The position numbers and the translations under genes are program-made. A DNA stretch of 64,000 nt from Streptomyces sp. PsTaAH-137 (GTDB lineage: Bacteria; Actinomycetota; Actinomycetes; Streptomycetales; Streptomycetaceae), in the NCBI RefSeq assembly GCF_003259365.1, contig NZ_QLLY01000015.1, positions 176,090-240,089 on the forward strand, given 5' to 3'. Positions 41,148 to 49,953 of the stretch are shown piece after piece. Each line of letters starts with the position of its first letter. The stretch's first letter is position 1. The notes below the pieces were generated by a model, which did not search any database, was not told the DNA's origin, and worked only from the letters and a program-made list of their open reading frames with translations.

Positions 41148-41180
41148 GGCGGGCGGCGTCCCTGCCGGACGCCGCCCGCC
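41148..41180. terminator. Terminator after the mycothione reductase gene
   Basis: A perfect 14-bp stem (arms 41148-41161 and 41167-41180) with a 5-nt loop, CTGCC, lies 14 bases after the stop. Confidence 0.82.
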
Positions 41181-41390
41181 CCACCACCATGTGCGGCCCG
41201 ACGGGGGAGCAGAGCCGCACATCCTCCGAGTGCCCGCCGACCGCGTCGGCATGCAGCGATGAACCAAATCGTCAGCGACCGCTCGCCTCCGGCCGTCCGG
41301 CCGACCGAATCCGGCATGCCCCGGACGCGCCGGTCCGGCCTCTCCCGCCCCCGGCGATCGGCCGCGGACCGGCTCGTTAGGGTCACAGGC

Positions 41391-42050
41391 ATGACAACCT
41401 CCCTTGCCGGAAGTGCTTTCGACTCGCTCCGCCTCGACTCCGTGCGGGACCAGGAGGCGTTGCGGCGGGCCTACGCGCTTCCCAGCGACGCGGCCAGACG
41501 CAAGCAGATGACCGAACTCACCCCGCAGACCCAGCGGTTGATCGGCTGCGCGTCACTGGTCCTGGTCGCCAGCGCGGACGCCGAGGGCAACTGCGACGTC
41601 TCCCCGCGCGGCGGCCCCGCCGGATTCGTCTCCGTGCTGGACGAGCGGACGGTGGCGATACCGGACGCGACCGGCAACAAGCGCCTCGACACCCTGCAGA
41701 ACGTCATCGCCACCGGACGGGCCGGGCTGTTGTTCCTCGTCCCCGGCCGGACCACGACCCTGCGGGTGAACGGCCGGGCTGTCGTCTCCACCCGCCCGGA
41801 GCTGCTGTCACGGCTGACCGCCGTGGGCAAGCCGCCGGCCAGCGCGCTGGTGGTGGGCATCGAGGAGGTCTACCCGCACTGCCCCAAGTCGCTGCTGCGC
41901 AGCGGCGCCTGGAAGCCGGAGCAGTGGCTGCCGGCGGACGCCCAGCCGACCTCGGCCGAGGTCACCCTCGCCCAGCTGCGGATCCCGGAGATGACGATCG
42001 CCGACGTCGAGCGCGTGGAGGCGGAGTCGCTGAAGTACCGCTACGAGTGA
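41391..42050 (+). CDS. Pyridoxamine 5'-phosphate oxidase-family flavoprotein
   Basis: About 219 residues. LVLVASADAEGNCDVSPRGGPAGFV, IPDATGNKRLDTLQNV, AGLLFLVPG and LRVNGRAVVS are typical of the FMN-binding split-barrel PPOX family (the MSMEG_1061 type). The exact substrate of this group is not established. TAGGGT eight bases before the ATG at 41391 and no Shine-Dalgarno suggest leaderless transcription. Confidence 0.82.
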   Translation: MTTSLAGSAFDSLRLDSVRDQEALRRAYALPSDAARRKQMTELTPQTQRLIGCASLVLVASADAEGNCDVSPRGGPAGFVSVLDERTVAIPDATGNKRLDTLQNVIATGRAGLLFLVPGRTTTLRVNGRAVVSTRPELLSRLTAVGKPPASALVVGIEEVYPHCPKSLLRSGAWKPEQWLPADAQPTSAEVTLAQLRIPEMTIADVERVEAESLKYRYE

Positions 42051-42067
42051 GCGGTCTTCCTCGGGGC

Positions 42068-42670
42068 TCACACGTGTGGTGCGGTGCCGCGCAGTCCGTC
42101 GACGACGATGCTCAGCATGCGGTCGGTGCGTTCGTGCCAGTCGGGGCCGTCGTCCACTTTCCACAGGAACGACACGAGCAGAAGGACCTCGTCGGCGTTG
42201 GTGCCGGGCCGTAGGGGTGCGGCGGCCTCGCAGGCGCCGAGGAGCTGGTCGAGCGCGGCGGCGACCTGCGGGTAGCTGCGGCTTCCGAGGTCGGCGCGAG
42301 TGGCCGCCTCCAGAGCCTGCGACGCCCCCTGCTTGACGCGGCCGTACGCGGCGAGCCGCCCGAACCAGAGACGCAGCGCCCGCAGGGATTCGTGCTCCGC
42401 GAGCAGGCGCGGGGCGGCTTGGACGAGTGCGTCGACCTCGGCCCGGTAGACGGTGAGCAGCAGTGCCTCACGACTGGGGAAGTGCCGGTACATGGTTCCC
42501 TGGCCCACGCCGGCCGCCTTCGCGATCGACTGGAGCGTGGCGTCGGGGGAGCAGGCGAAGGCCGCGCTCGCGATCTCGACGATGCGGGCACGGTTGCCCT
42601 CGGCGTCCGAGCGCTTCGACCGTGGGTGGGGCGGCGCCGTCAGGCCGTTGCGGCGACCGGGGTCGGGCAT
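42068..42670 (-). CDS. TetR-family regulator
   Basis: About 200 residues. ARIVEIASAAFACSPDATLQSIAKAAGVGQGTMYRHFPSRE-type HTH spans residues ~25-75 (GQGTMYRHFPSREALLL), with a helical ligand domain after it. It precedes the methyltransferase start by a short distance on the same strand, though transcription order puts the methyltransferase first. Target unknown. Confidence 0.88.
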   Translation of the reverse strand: MPDPGRRNGLTAPPHPRSKRSDAEGNRARIVEIASAAFACSPDATLQSIAKAAGVGQGTMYRHFPSREALLLTVYRAEVDALVQAAPRLLAEHESLRALRLWFGRLAAYGRVKQGASQALEAATRADLGSRSYPQVAAALDQLLGACEAAAPLRPGTNADEVLLLVSFLWKVDDGPDWHERTDRMLSIVVDGLRGTAPHV

Positions 42671-42715
42671 GCGTCCGCTGCCTTTCGTTCCGCGGGGTGT
42701 GTGTGGCTGCCGATG

Positions 42716-43486
42716 TCAGGGGAGGGCCCGCAGCAGGACGAGCGATCCGTCGTACGTCGGGCGGCCGCGCAGATGCCCGAAGGCCTCGTCCCAGGCGCCC
42801 GAGCCCAGGGCGTGGCGCAGGGAGAGGTCGAAGTCCTGGCGCGCGCGGTCGTCGATGAAGCTCCAGGCCGAGCAGGGCTGGCGGGCGGCGGGGTCGAGGA
42901 GGAGTTCCGGACGGCCGTAGTACGCCTCGTTGAAACTGTCGGTGCAGTCCAGCGGCACCGGGACCGGCTGGACCGAGACGGTACCGCCGAGCGCGGTGGC
43001 CAGCCGGTCGAGGGAAGGGAAGCGGCGCGCTTCGGTCTCCAGGACATCGGGCGCGTACTCGTAGAGCCAGAAGTCGCGTACGCGCGCGGGGTCGCAGGTC
43101 AGCACGGTGACGGGACCGCGGGTGACCCGGCGCGTCTCCCGCAGTCCGGCATCGGCGTCCGTCCAGTCCTGAACGCTGAAGAGCGCCATCGAGGCGTCGA
43201 ACTGCCCGTCGCCGAAGGGGAGGTCCTCGGCGACGGCGTCGATGGCGGTGACGAGCTGCGCGGGCCGCCGGGCGCGCATGGCCAGGGACGGCTCGACCGC
43301 GGTGAAGGTGTGCGCCGCGGTCTCGTACGATCCCGTACCCGCTCCGACGTTGAGGACCGTGCGCGCGTCACCGAGGGCCTGGGCGATGACATGGGCGATG
43401 CGCGCGTCGGGGCGGCGGGAGGAGGCGCGCGCGGATGTCAGAGGTCCGTGGCCGACACTGCCGCCGTCGAGGGTGGGCATGACCAT
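42716..43486 (-). CDS. Class I SAM-dependent methyltransferase
   Basis: About 256 residues. The SAM-binding motif VLNVGAGTGSYE, followed by VEPSLAMRARRP and an acidic AEDLPFGDGQFDASMALFSVQDW, marks a Rossmann methyltransferase of the UbiE/MenG-like (Methyltransf_11) type. The start at 43486 has GCGAGG eight bases upstream; a longer frame to 43528 is open. The upstream spacer 43529-43727 carries an imperfect palindrome (TTGCAT-CTGCC-ATGCACAA at 43555-43573) that may be an operator. Substrate unknown; the TetR gene follows. Confidence 0.85.
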   Translation of the reverse strand: MVMPTLDGGSVGHGPLTSARASSRRPDARIAHVIAQALGDARTVLNVGAGTGSYETAAHTFTAVEPSLAMRARRPAQLVTAIDAVAEDLPFGDGQFDASMALFSVQDWTDADAGLRETRRVTRGPVTVLTCDPARVRDFWLYEYAPDVLETEARRFPSLDRLATALGGTVSVQPVPVPLDCTDSFNEAYYGRPELLLDPAARQPCSAWSFIDDRARQDFDLSLRHALGSGAWDEAFGHLRGRPTYDGSLVLLRALP

Positions 43487-43727
43487 GGGGGGGACCTCGC
43501 CTTCCGGGCCTGGCCGGAGCGACGGCATCCGCGCCCCGAACTACGCTCCTTATCTTGCATCTGCCATGCACAATCTCATAGACGCATGGCGAATGCTTGT
43601 CTCATCGACCAAAGAGCGGTGCGTGTGCGGCGCCGGCCTTGGAGGTTGTGTCAGCCGTGGTCGGTCCGCGTCGGCCGCGACGTCTCCTTCGCGTCGCCGC
43701 TCAACGAGGCCGGGGTGTGAGCGCGTT

Positions 43728-45026
43728 CTAGGCGGAGTGCTCGCCGCTCAGGGCGGCACGCCGTCGGGCGTCCTCGTCCGTGTGGGCGTCGTAGGTGAGG
43801 AGCTTGGGGAGGGCGGCGGCGAGCAGGCCGACCGAGGCGACGCAGGCCAGGCCGCCGGTCCAGACGGCGGGGCGGACGCCGGACCAGCCGGCCATGGCGC
43901 CCGCGCGGACCTGGCCGAGCTGGGGGCCGACGCTGTAGGAGAGGACTTCGATGCCGGCGAGCCGGCCGCGCAGTTCGTCGGGGACGGTCTGGTTCCAGAT
44001 GGTCGAGCGGCCGAGGCCGCTGAGCATGTCACCGGCGCCCGCGAGACCCAGGCAGATCAGGACCAGCCAGATGTTCGACGTCCACCCGGCGGCCGCGATG
44101 GCCAGGCCCCAGCCGCCCGCGCCGAAGACCACCAGCAGGCCGTGGCGACGGGTGCGCGACACCCAGCCGCTCGTCAGGCTGACGACCAGGGAACCGATCG
44201 ACCCGGCGGCGTACATGAGGCCCAGGGACCAGTCCGCGTTCAACTCGTCCGCGAGGAACGGGAAGATCGTGTTCGGGAAGGCGAAGAACATCGCCGCCAT
44301 GTCCACCGCGTAGGTACCCAGCAGGACGGGCTTCGACCAGGCGTAGCGCGCCCCCTCGACGATCCCTCGCAGCGACGGCCTGGCGGCGTTCTCGTGCGGA
44401 GGCGAGGCGGAGAGCCTGCGGCACATGAGCACCGAAACGACGAAGCAGCCCACCGTGGTGGCGTACGCCGTCGTGCTGCCCGCGTAGGCCACGACCAGGC
44501 CCGCGAGCGCGGGACCTGCGATGGCGCCGGCCTGCCACCGGAGGGCGTTCAGGGCGGCGGCCGCGGCGAGTTGGCCGTGCGGGACGATCCGGGCCAGCAG
44601 CGAATCCATCGCGGGCCGCTGAAGGCCCGCCAGCGCCGCCACACCCGCCGCCACCACGTACAACGGCCACAACAGCGGCTCCGGCAGCAGTGAGTTGATC
44701 AGCAGCACGCCCGCGAGGAGACCCAGCCCCACCTCGGTCAGCACGATGACCCTGGCCCGGTCCACGGCGTCCGCGAGCGCCCCGCCGTACAGCCCGAACA
44801 CCACCAGGGGCACCAGCTCGACGGCCCCCATGGCGCCCACCGCGAGGGGCGAATCCGTCATGTCCTTGATCTGGAGCGGCAGGGCGATCAGCGCCATGAA
44901 GCTGCCGAACGTCGTGATCAGCCCCTGCCCCCAGAGGAGCCGGAAGTCCCTGCTGGAACGCCAGGGGCTGAGATCGGGCAGCACGGCAGCGAGCTTCGGT
45001 ATCGCGATCAACGGAGCCAGTTCCAT
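43728..45026 (-). CDS. MFS exporter, EntS-like, iron-regulated
   Basis: About 432 residues with 12 predicted membrane segments. FRLLWGQGLITTFGSFMALIALPLQIKD, YGGALADAVDRARVIVL and the closing GIEVLSYSVGPQLGQVRAG match EntS-type siderophore exporters. An iron box lies 46-64 bases upstream, so derepression under iron starvation is expected. No siderophore synthesis genes are in this window, so the partner locus must be elsewhere unless it serves the local NRPS product. Confidence 0.9.
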   Translation of the reverse strand: MELAPLIAIPKLAAVLPDLSPWRSSRDFRLLWGQGLITTFGSFMALIALPLQIKDMTDSPLAVGAMGAVELVPLVVFGLYGGALADAVDRARVIVLTEVGLGLLAGVLLINSLLPEPLLWPLYVVAAGVAALAGLQRPAMDSLLARIVPHGQLAAAAALNALRWQAGAIAGPALAGLVVAYAGSTTAYATTVGCFVVSVLMCRRLSASPPHENAARPSLRGIVEGARYAWSKPVLLGTYAVDMAAMFFAFPNTIFPFLADELNADWSLGLMYAAGSIGSLVVSLTSGWVSRTRRHGLLVVFGAGGWGLAIAAAGWTSNIWLVLICLGLAGAGDMLSGLGRSTIWNQTVPDELRGRLAGIEVLSYSVGPQLGQVRAGAMAGWSGVRPAVWTGGLACVASVGLLAAALPKLLTYDAHTDEDARRRAALSGEHSA

Positions 45027-45071
45027 ACATCTAGGGGCCCTAACAGCTGGGCCGGCTGGGACGCGCCCTTA

Positions 45072-45090
45072 TTAGGCATGCCTAACTTAG
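45072..45090 (-). promoter_or_regulatory. DmdR1/IdeR-type iron box
   Basis: Read on the minus strand, CTAAGTTAGGCATGCCTAA matches the actinobacterial iron-box consensus TTAGGTTAGGCTAACCTAA at 14 of 19 positions, with an intact TTAGGC...GCCTAA core. It lies just before the EntS-like exporter, which fits iron repression. Confidence 0.75.
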
Positions 45091-45107
45091 CCCGAGTCCG
45101 GCGAGGG

Positions 45108-45171
45108 AGAACGTTCGGTCTTGACAAGCCAGGCCCCCGTCGCCAAGCTAATGAGGCAGAACGTTCGTTCT
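45108..45171. promoter_or_regulatory. Two TetR-type operators before the membrane protein gene
   Basis: AGAACGTTCGGTCT (45108-45121) and AGAACGTTCGTTCT (45158-45171) are near-identical palindromes flanking a TTGACA (-35-like) at 45121-45126. A third related copy lies before the TetR gene at 46502-46515, which points to that protein as the regulator. Confidence 0.6.
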
Positions 45172-45271
45172 CTCTAAGGCTCTCGGGCCCTGCTCTCCTC
45201 CCCGCATCCACGTATCCACGCGTCATCCAGGCCTCATCCACGCGTTCACGCACCTACCGAAAGGGATCACC

Positions 45272-45844
45272 GTGAGCACCACTGCTGCTCCGACCGGCCT
45301 CACCACCACGGAGACGCCCGCGGCCACAGCGCTGCGGCGCCTGTACTTCGTCCGGTTCGCGTTCGCCATCGTCTGGGCCCTCGTGATGTTCACGATGGCG
45401 GACGAGATCAGCCCGGCCGGGGCCGCGCTGCTCGTGCTGTATCCGCTGTTCGACGTGGGGGCGGCCGTCGTCGACGCGCGATCGTCGCGCGCCACCGGGT
45501 CGCCGGGACTGCTCTACGTGAACATGGCCGTGAGCCTCGCCGCGGCCGTAGGCGTGGGTGTCGCCTCCGCGTCCGGCATTCCGGCGGTGCTGCGCGTGTG
45601 GGGAGCCTGGGCGTTCGTGGCCGGCCTCGTGCAACTGATCGTCGCCGTCTCCCGCCGCGCGATGGGCGGCCAGTGGCCGATGATCCTCAGCGGTGCCATC
45701 TCGGCGCTCGCCGGTGCCTCGTTCGTCGCGTCGGCCGGTGCCGACAAGCCCACGCTCACCAGCGCGATCGGCTACGCCGTCCCGGGCGGAATCTTCTTCC
45801 TCGTGTCGGCCCTGCGACTGAGGCGCGCCTCCCGCAAGAACTGA
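45272..45844 (+). CDS. HdeD/DUF308-like small integral membrane protein
   Basis: About 190 residues with about six membrane segments (for example FVRFAFAIVWALVMFTMA and ISALAGASFVASAGAD) and a basic C-terminus, RLRRASRKN. The repeated short helices resemble HdeD-like DUF308 proteins. GTG at 45272 follows GAAAGGGA. Two palindromic operators upstream match one before the convergent TetR gene, so it is probably that regulator's main target. Confidence 0.75.
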   Translation: MSTTAAPTGLTTTETPAATALRRLYFVRFAFAIVWALVMFTMADEISPAGAALLVLYPLFDVGAAVVDARSSRATGSPGLLYVNMAVSLAAAVGVGVASASGIPAVLRVWGAWAFVAGLVQLIVAVSRRAMGGQWPMILSGAISALAGASFVASAGADKPTLTSAIGYAVPGGIFFLVSALRLRRASRKN

Positions 45845-45856
45845 CTCCACGAGCCC

Positions 45857-45886
45857 GGCCGTCGGCGGACGTCCCCGCCGACGGCC
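45857..45886. terminator. Terminator between convergent genes
   Basis: A perfect 12-bp stem (45857-45868 and 45875-45886) with a 6-nt loop lies between the membrane protein stop and the TetR stop. Confidence 0.75.
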
Positions 45887-45890
45887 TCGG

Positions 45891-46475
45891 TCATGCGCCG
45901 CGGACCTGGAGGATTCCTTCGACGCCCTGGAGGAACGTCTCGGAGACCCGCTTCGGGTCGGACAGGCAGCCGGACGCCATCGCCCCGTCGCGGAGCATGA
46001 CGAGATGGCGGGCCGCCGCCTCGGCGGGTGTGTCGCCGGTCCGGCTCAGCAGGTCCGTGACGGTGTCCTGGAACCACTGACGATGCGCCAGCACGGCCCG
46101 GTGGACCGGGTGCTCGGGGTCGGGGTACTCCGCAGCCGCGTTGAGGAAGGCGCAGCCCCGGAAGCCGGGGGACTGGATGCCCGCCGTGATGGTCCGGCAG
46201 ACGGCGCGGATCTTGTCGGCCGCCGACTCCTCCGCCGCCTGGGCGGTTTCGGCCAGCCCCCGCATCTCCCGGTCCGCCTGGTCGAGGTAGGCCAGGACGA
46301 GGTCTTCCTTGCCGGTGAAGTGCCGGTACAGCGTGGCCCGGGTGACCTGCGCCTCCGCGATGATCCGGTCGACGCCGACGGAGTGGATCCCCTCCGCGTA
46401 GAAGATCCTGGTCGCCGTGTCGAGCAGCCGCGCCCGCGCTTCCGACGGGCCTCTTCCTCGTGCGCTCTGACTCAT
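45891..46475 (-). CDS. TetR-family regulator (AcrR-like)
   Basis: About 194 residues. ARLLDTATRIFYAEGIHSVGVDRIIAEAQVTRATLYRHF-type HTH occupies residues 12-55 (VTRATLYRHFTGKEDLV). The C-terminal half with FRGCAFLNAAAEYPDP is common among actinobacterial TetR proteins of this group. An operator-like palindrome lies 27-40 bases upstream of its start and two more before the convergent membrane-protein gene. Confidence 0.9.
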   Translation of the reverse strand: MSQSARGRGPSEARARLLDTATRIFYAEGIHSVGVDRIIAEAQVTRATLYRHFTGKEDLVLAYLDQADREMRGLAETAQAAEESAADKIRAVCRTITAGIQSPGFRGCAFLNAAAEYPDPEHPVHRAVLAHRQWFQDTVTDLLSRTGDTPAEAAARHLVMLRDGAMASGCLSDPKRVSETFLQGVEGILQVRGA

Positions 46476-46501
46476 GCGTCCAGGGTAGCGAACCGCAAGG
46501 G

Positions 46502-46515
46502 AGAACGGTCTGTCT
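46502..46515. promoter_or_regulatory. TetR-type operator before the TetR gene
   Basis: AGAACGGTCTGTCT shares the AGAAC..TC..TCT frame with the sites at 45108 and 45158. The position just upstream of the TetR start suggests autoregulation. Confidence 0.5.
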
Positions 46516-46524
46516 CACGAGAGA

Positions 46525-46569
46525 GGGCGGGCCGACCGCGCCACGAAGAACGCTTCGGTCGGCCCGCCC
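46525..46569. terminator. Hairpin after the cytochrome oxidase operon
   Basis: A perfect 13-bp stem (46525-46537 and 46557-46569) with a 19-nt loop lies just downstream of the small membrane protein gene, in the spacer shared with the TetR promoter. Confidence 0.65.
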
Positions 46570-46597
46570 CGCCGTCCAGCCGTACTCTCACTGCCCG

Positions 46598-46933
46598 TCA
46601 GTTGTTGGCGACGTAGGCGAAGAGGCCCGCGGTGACACCGAAGCCGATCGCGCACCATCCGATGCACCGCGCCTTCAGCCTCGTGTAACGCTGCTGGTAC
46701 TCGCCCCGCAACTCCTCCGCGCGCACCGCGACGCGCTCCAGCGCCGCCTTGTGGAACGCCAGGCGTTCCGTGACGAAGGCCCGCTCGACCTCCTCGCGCT
46801 GCGCCGTGGTGAGCCAGTCGAGCTGCCGGGTGATCGCCTCGGCCTGTGCACGGGCTTCGGCCACCTTCGAGTTCCACAGCAGATAGCCCTCCATCTGCCG
46901 GATCCCGGTCTCGACATCGTGCTCCGCGCTCAT
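46598..46933 (-). CDS. Small single-pass membrane protein, coiled-coil rich
   Basis: About 111 residues. A long charged helix (residues ~5-88, with RQLDWLTTAQREEVERAF and a run of heptad-like residues) is followed by one hydrophobic segment, CIGWCAIGFGVTAGLFAYVA. The start overlaps the cytochrome oxidase stop by four bases, so the two are coupled. It is not a known catalytic subunit; an assembly or stabilising role for the oxidase is inference. Confidence 0.75.
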   Translation of the reverse strand: MSAEHDVETGIRQMEGYLLWNSKVAEARAQAEAITRQLDWLTTAQREEVERAFVTERLAFHKAALERVAVRAEELRGEYQQRYTRLKARCIGWCAIGFGVTAGLFAYVANN

Positions 46934-48627
46934 GCGGACGCGGCCTCGTGCGGATTCTGCGCGTGGTCGAGGACGGCGATGCCGGGGTGGTGCAGGTCGA
47001 ACGCCGGGGATTCCGAACGGATGCGCGGCAGCGTGACGAAGTTGTGCCGCGGCGGCGGGCAGGAAGTCGCCCACTCCAGCGAACGGCCGTAGCCCCACGG
47101 GTCGTCGACCTCGATCTTCTTGCCGTACTTTGCGGTCTTCCAGACGTTGTAGAAGAACGGCAGCATCGACAGACCCAGCACGAACGAGGAGATCGTCGAG
47201 ATCGTGTTCAGCGCGGTGAAGCCGTCGGCCGCGAGGTAGTCCGCGTAACGACGCGGCATCCCCTCGACACCCAGCCAGTGCTGCACCAGGAACGTGCCGT
47301 GGAACCCGCAGAACAGCGTCCAGAACGTGATCTTGCCGAGCCGCTCGTCCAGCATCTTCCCGGTGAACTTCGGCCACCAGAAGTGGAAGCCCGAGAACAT
47401 CGCGAAGACGACCGTGCCGAAGACGACGTAGTGGAAGTGCGCCACCACGAAGTACGAGTCGGAGATGTGGAAGTCCAGCGGCGGCGCCGCCAGGATCACA
47501 CCGGTCAGACCACCGAAGAGGAACGTGACGAGAAACCCGATCGACCACAGCATCGGGGTCTCGAACGACAACGAGCCCTTCCACATGGTGCCGATCCAGT
47601 TGAAGAACTTCACACCCGTCGGTACGGCGATCAGGAAGGTCATGAAGGAGAAGAAGGGGAGGAGTACCCCGCCCGTGACATACATGTGGTGCGCCCACAC
47701 CGTCACCGAAAGGCCCGCGATGGCGATGGTGGCGCCGACCAGCCCGGAGTAACCGAAGATCGGCTTGCGGCTGAAGACCGGGATGACCTCCGAGACGATG
47801 CCGAAGAACGGCAGCGCGATGATGTACACCTCCGGGTGACCGAAGAACCAGAAGAGGTGCTGCCAGAGCAGCGCGCCGCCGTTCGCCGCGTCGAAGACAT
47901 GCGCCCCGAATTTGCGGTCCGCCTCCAGCGCGAGCAACGCGGCCGCGAGGACGGGGAAGGCGAGCAGGACCAGGACAGCGGTCAGCAGTACGTTCCACGT
48001 GAAGATCGGCATCCGGAACATCGTCAGACCGGGCGCGCGCATGCACACGATCGTCGTGATGAAGTTGACCGAGCCGAGGATCGTGCCGAAGCCCTGGAAG
48101 GTCAGACCCATGATCCACATATCGGCGCCGATGCCCGTCGAGTGGACGGCGTCCGACAGCGGGCTGTAGGCGAACCAGCCGAAGTCGGCGGCACCCTGCG
48201 GGGTGAGGAAGCCGCCGATCGCGATCAGCGAGCCGAACAGGTAGAGCCAGTAGGCGAACATGTTCAGCCGCGGGAACGCGACGTCAGGAGCGCCGATCTG
48301 CAGCGGCATGATCCAGTTGGTGAAGCCGATGAACAGCGGTGTGGCGAACATCAGCAGCATGACGGTGCCGTGCATGGTGAACGCCTGGTTGAACTGCTCG
48401 TTCGACAGGATCTGCGTGCCGGGACGGGCGAGTTCGGCGCGCATGAACAGCGCCATGACGCCGCCGACGAGGAAAAAGAGGAACGATGTCGTGAGGTACA
48501 TCGTGCCGATGGTCTTGTGGTCGGTCGTGCTCAGCCACTTCACCACGATCCCACCGGGCCGCCGCGCGTGGGCGGCCTCGGAATCCGATTCTTCGTGGGT
48601 GGTCGGGTCGATCTCCGTGGACGGCAT
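46930..48627 (-). CDS. ctaD: Cytochrome c oxidase subunit I (aa3 type)
   Basis: About 565 residues with 12 membrane segments. The haem and copper ligands are visible in FTMHGTVMLLMF, WFFGHPEVYIIALP (His-Tyr), VWAHHMYVTG and FVVAHFHYVVFG. It is the catalytic subunit of the proton-pumping terminal oxidase. ATG at 48627 (MPSTEIDPTTHEE) follows GAAGGAAG. It stands apart from ctaC/E/F genes, with only a small membrane protein downstream, so it is probably a second ctaD copy outside the main oxidase operon. Confidence 0.95.
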   Translation of the reverse strand: MPSTEIDPTTHEESDSEAAHARRPGGIVVKWLSTTDHKTIGTMYLTTSFLFFLVGGVMALFMRAELARPGTQILSNEQFNQAFTMHGTVMLLMFATPLFIGFTNWIMPLQIGAPDVAFPRLNMFAYWLYLFGSLIAIGGFLTPQGAADFGWFAYSPLSDAVHSTGIGADMWIMGLTFQGFGTILGSVNFITTIVCMRAPGLTMFRMPIFTWNVLLTAVLVLLAFPVLAAALLALEADRKFGAHVFDAANGGALLWQHLFWFFGHPEVYIIALPFFGIVSEVIPVFSRKPIFGYSGLVGATIAIAGLSVTVWAHHMYVTGGVLLPFFSFMTFLIAVPTGVKFFNWIGTMWKGSLSFETPMLWSIGFLVTFLFGGLTGVILAAPPLDFHISDSYFVVAHFHYVVFGTVVFAMFSGFHFWWPKFTGKMLDERLGKITFWTLFCGFHGTFLVQHWLGVEGMPRRYADYLAADGFTALNTISTISSFVLGLSMLPFFYNVWKTAKYGKKIEVDDPWGYGRSLEWATSCPPPRHNFVTLPRIRSESPAFDLHHPGIAVLDHAQNPHEAASA

Positions 48628-48843
48628 TCGGCAGGTCGCTTCCTTCGCGTGGAGCTGTCGGTCAGAACCTGCGTAGTCCGTGCCGGGGATCCGGACGGGG
48701 AGACGCACTCGCCGGTTCACCTGATGTGCCCAAAGCGGGAACCTGATCCAGGTACGTGCTGTGCGGGGGAGGCATGTCCCGGCCATCGGCGTCCTCGTAT
48801 GTGAAGCGACGCGCCCGGCCCGATCGCCCTACGCTCCCGTGCC

Positions 48844-49824
48844 ATGCAGGAAACGCGTCTCGACCTCGCACGTGTCCGCGCGGCCCGCCGGATGATCGAC
48901 CCGGTCTTCCTCGACACGCCGCTCTACCCCTGCGAAGCGCTGGAAGCCGTCCTCGGCTGCGCGGTGAGCGTCAAGCTCGAAACGGCCAACCCCGTCCGCA
49001 GTTTCAAGGGACGCGGCACCGAGGTGGTGGCGACCCTGCTCGCCGACCGGGGCGAGCGGGCCGCCGTGTGCGCGAGCGCCGGCAATCTGGGCCAGGCCCT
49101 CGCCTGGTCCGGGCGCGGCCGCGGGCTCGACGTGACCGTCGTGGCCTCCCGCGCCGCGACGCGCGCCAAGCTCGACCGCGTCCGCGCGCTGGGCGCCCGG
49201 CTCGAACTGGTGGACGGTGACCACGAGGCCGCCCGGGAGCGCGCGGCGGCCCTCGCGCGGGAGCACGGCATCCGGCTGGTGGAAGACAGCCTGGACATCG
49301 AGACCTGCGAGGGCGCGGCGACCATCGGCCTTGAACTGGCGGCGCAGGCGCCGCAGTTCGACACCGTCCTGATCGCCCTCGGCGGTGGAGCACTGGCCAC
49401 GGGAGTGGGACACGTACTGAAGTCCCTGGCACCCGGGGTCGAGGTGGTCTGCGTCCAGCCGCTGGGCGCACCCGCGCTGACCCTTTCCTGGCGTGAGCGG
49501 CGGATCGTCACCACCGGCACGGCCCGCACCATCGCCGACGGCGTCGCCGGCCGGCATCCCATCCCGGCCGTGCTGAACGACCTCCTGCTGACCGCCGACG
49601 ACGCCGTCCTGGTCCGGGAGGATTCGATCATCGCCGGAATGCGGCTGCTCCTCGATCACGCGGGCCTCGTCGTCGAACCGTCGGCCGCACTCGGCGTCGC
49701 GGCGCTCCTGGAGGATCCCGAGCGTTTCGCGGGCCGCCATGTGGTCACGATCGTGTGCGGCAGCAACGTCGACGTGAACGTCTATCGCCGCTGGGTCGGA
49801 CCGGCTTCCCCGGAGCGGTCATGA
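48844..49824 (+). CDS. PLP-dependent threonine/serine dehydratase-like enzyme
   Basis: About 326 residues. DTPLYPCEALEAVLG, KLETANPVRSFKGRGTE with the PLP lysine, CASAGNLGQALAWSG, ALGGGALATGVGHVLK and VEPSAALGVAAL are fold-type II motifs of threonine dehydratase and serine racemase-like proteins. It lacks the ACT domain of biosynthetic IlvA. Deamination or racemisation of a small hydroxy amino acid is likely. TACGCT nine bases before the ATG suggests leaderless transcription. Confidence 0.87.
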   Translation: MQETRLDLARVRAARRMIDPVFLDTPLYPCEALEAVLGCAVSVKLETANPVRSFKGRGTEVVATLLADRGERAAVCASAGNLGQALAWSGRGRGLDVTVVASRAATRAKLDRVRALGARLELVDGDHEAARERAAALAREHGIRLVEDSLDIETCEGAATIGLELAAQAPQFDTVLIALGGGALATGVGHVLKSLAPGVEVVCVQPLGAPALTLSWRERRIVTTGTARTIADGVAGRHPIPAVLNDLLLTADDAVLVREDSIIAGMRLLLDHAGLVVEPSAALGVAALLEDPERFAGRHVVTIVCGSNVDVNVYRRWVGPASPERS

Positions 49825-49893
49825 ACCGGCCCCGCCGTGCACGCACCCGTCGGCGGCGCGAGTACGCCACCGGCGGCACACAGCGGGGCCGGT
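49825..49893 (+). terminator. Inverted repeat after the dehydratase gene
   Basis: Perfect 11-bp arms (49825-49835 and 49883-49893) separated by 47 bases directly follow the stop. The rest of the 49825-50317 spacer is GC-rich, with only a doubtful small ORF on the minus strand. Confidence 0.4.
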
Positions 49894-49953
49894 CCCATGT
49901 CTGGCCGTCGCATCACCTTCCGGGGTCGGGGATCATCGGTCGGGCCGGAGCCC

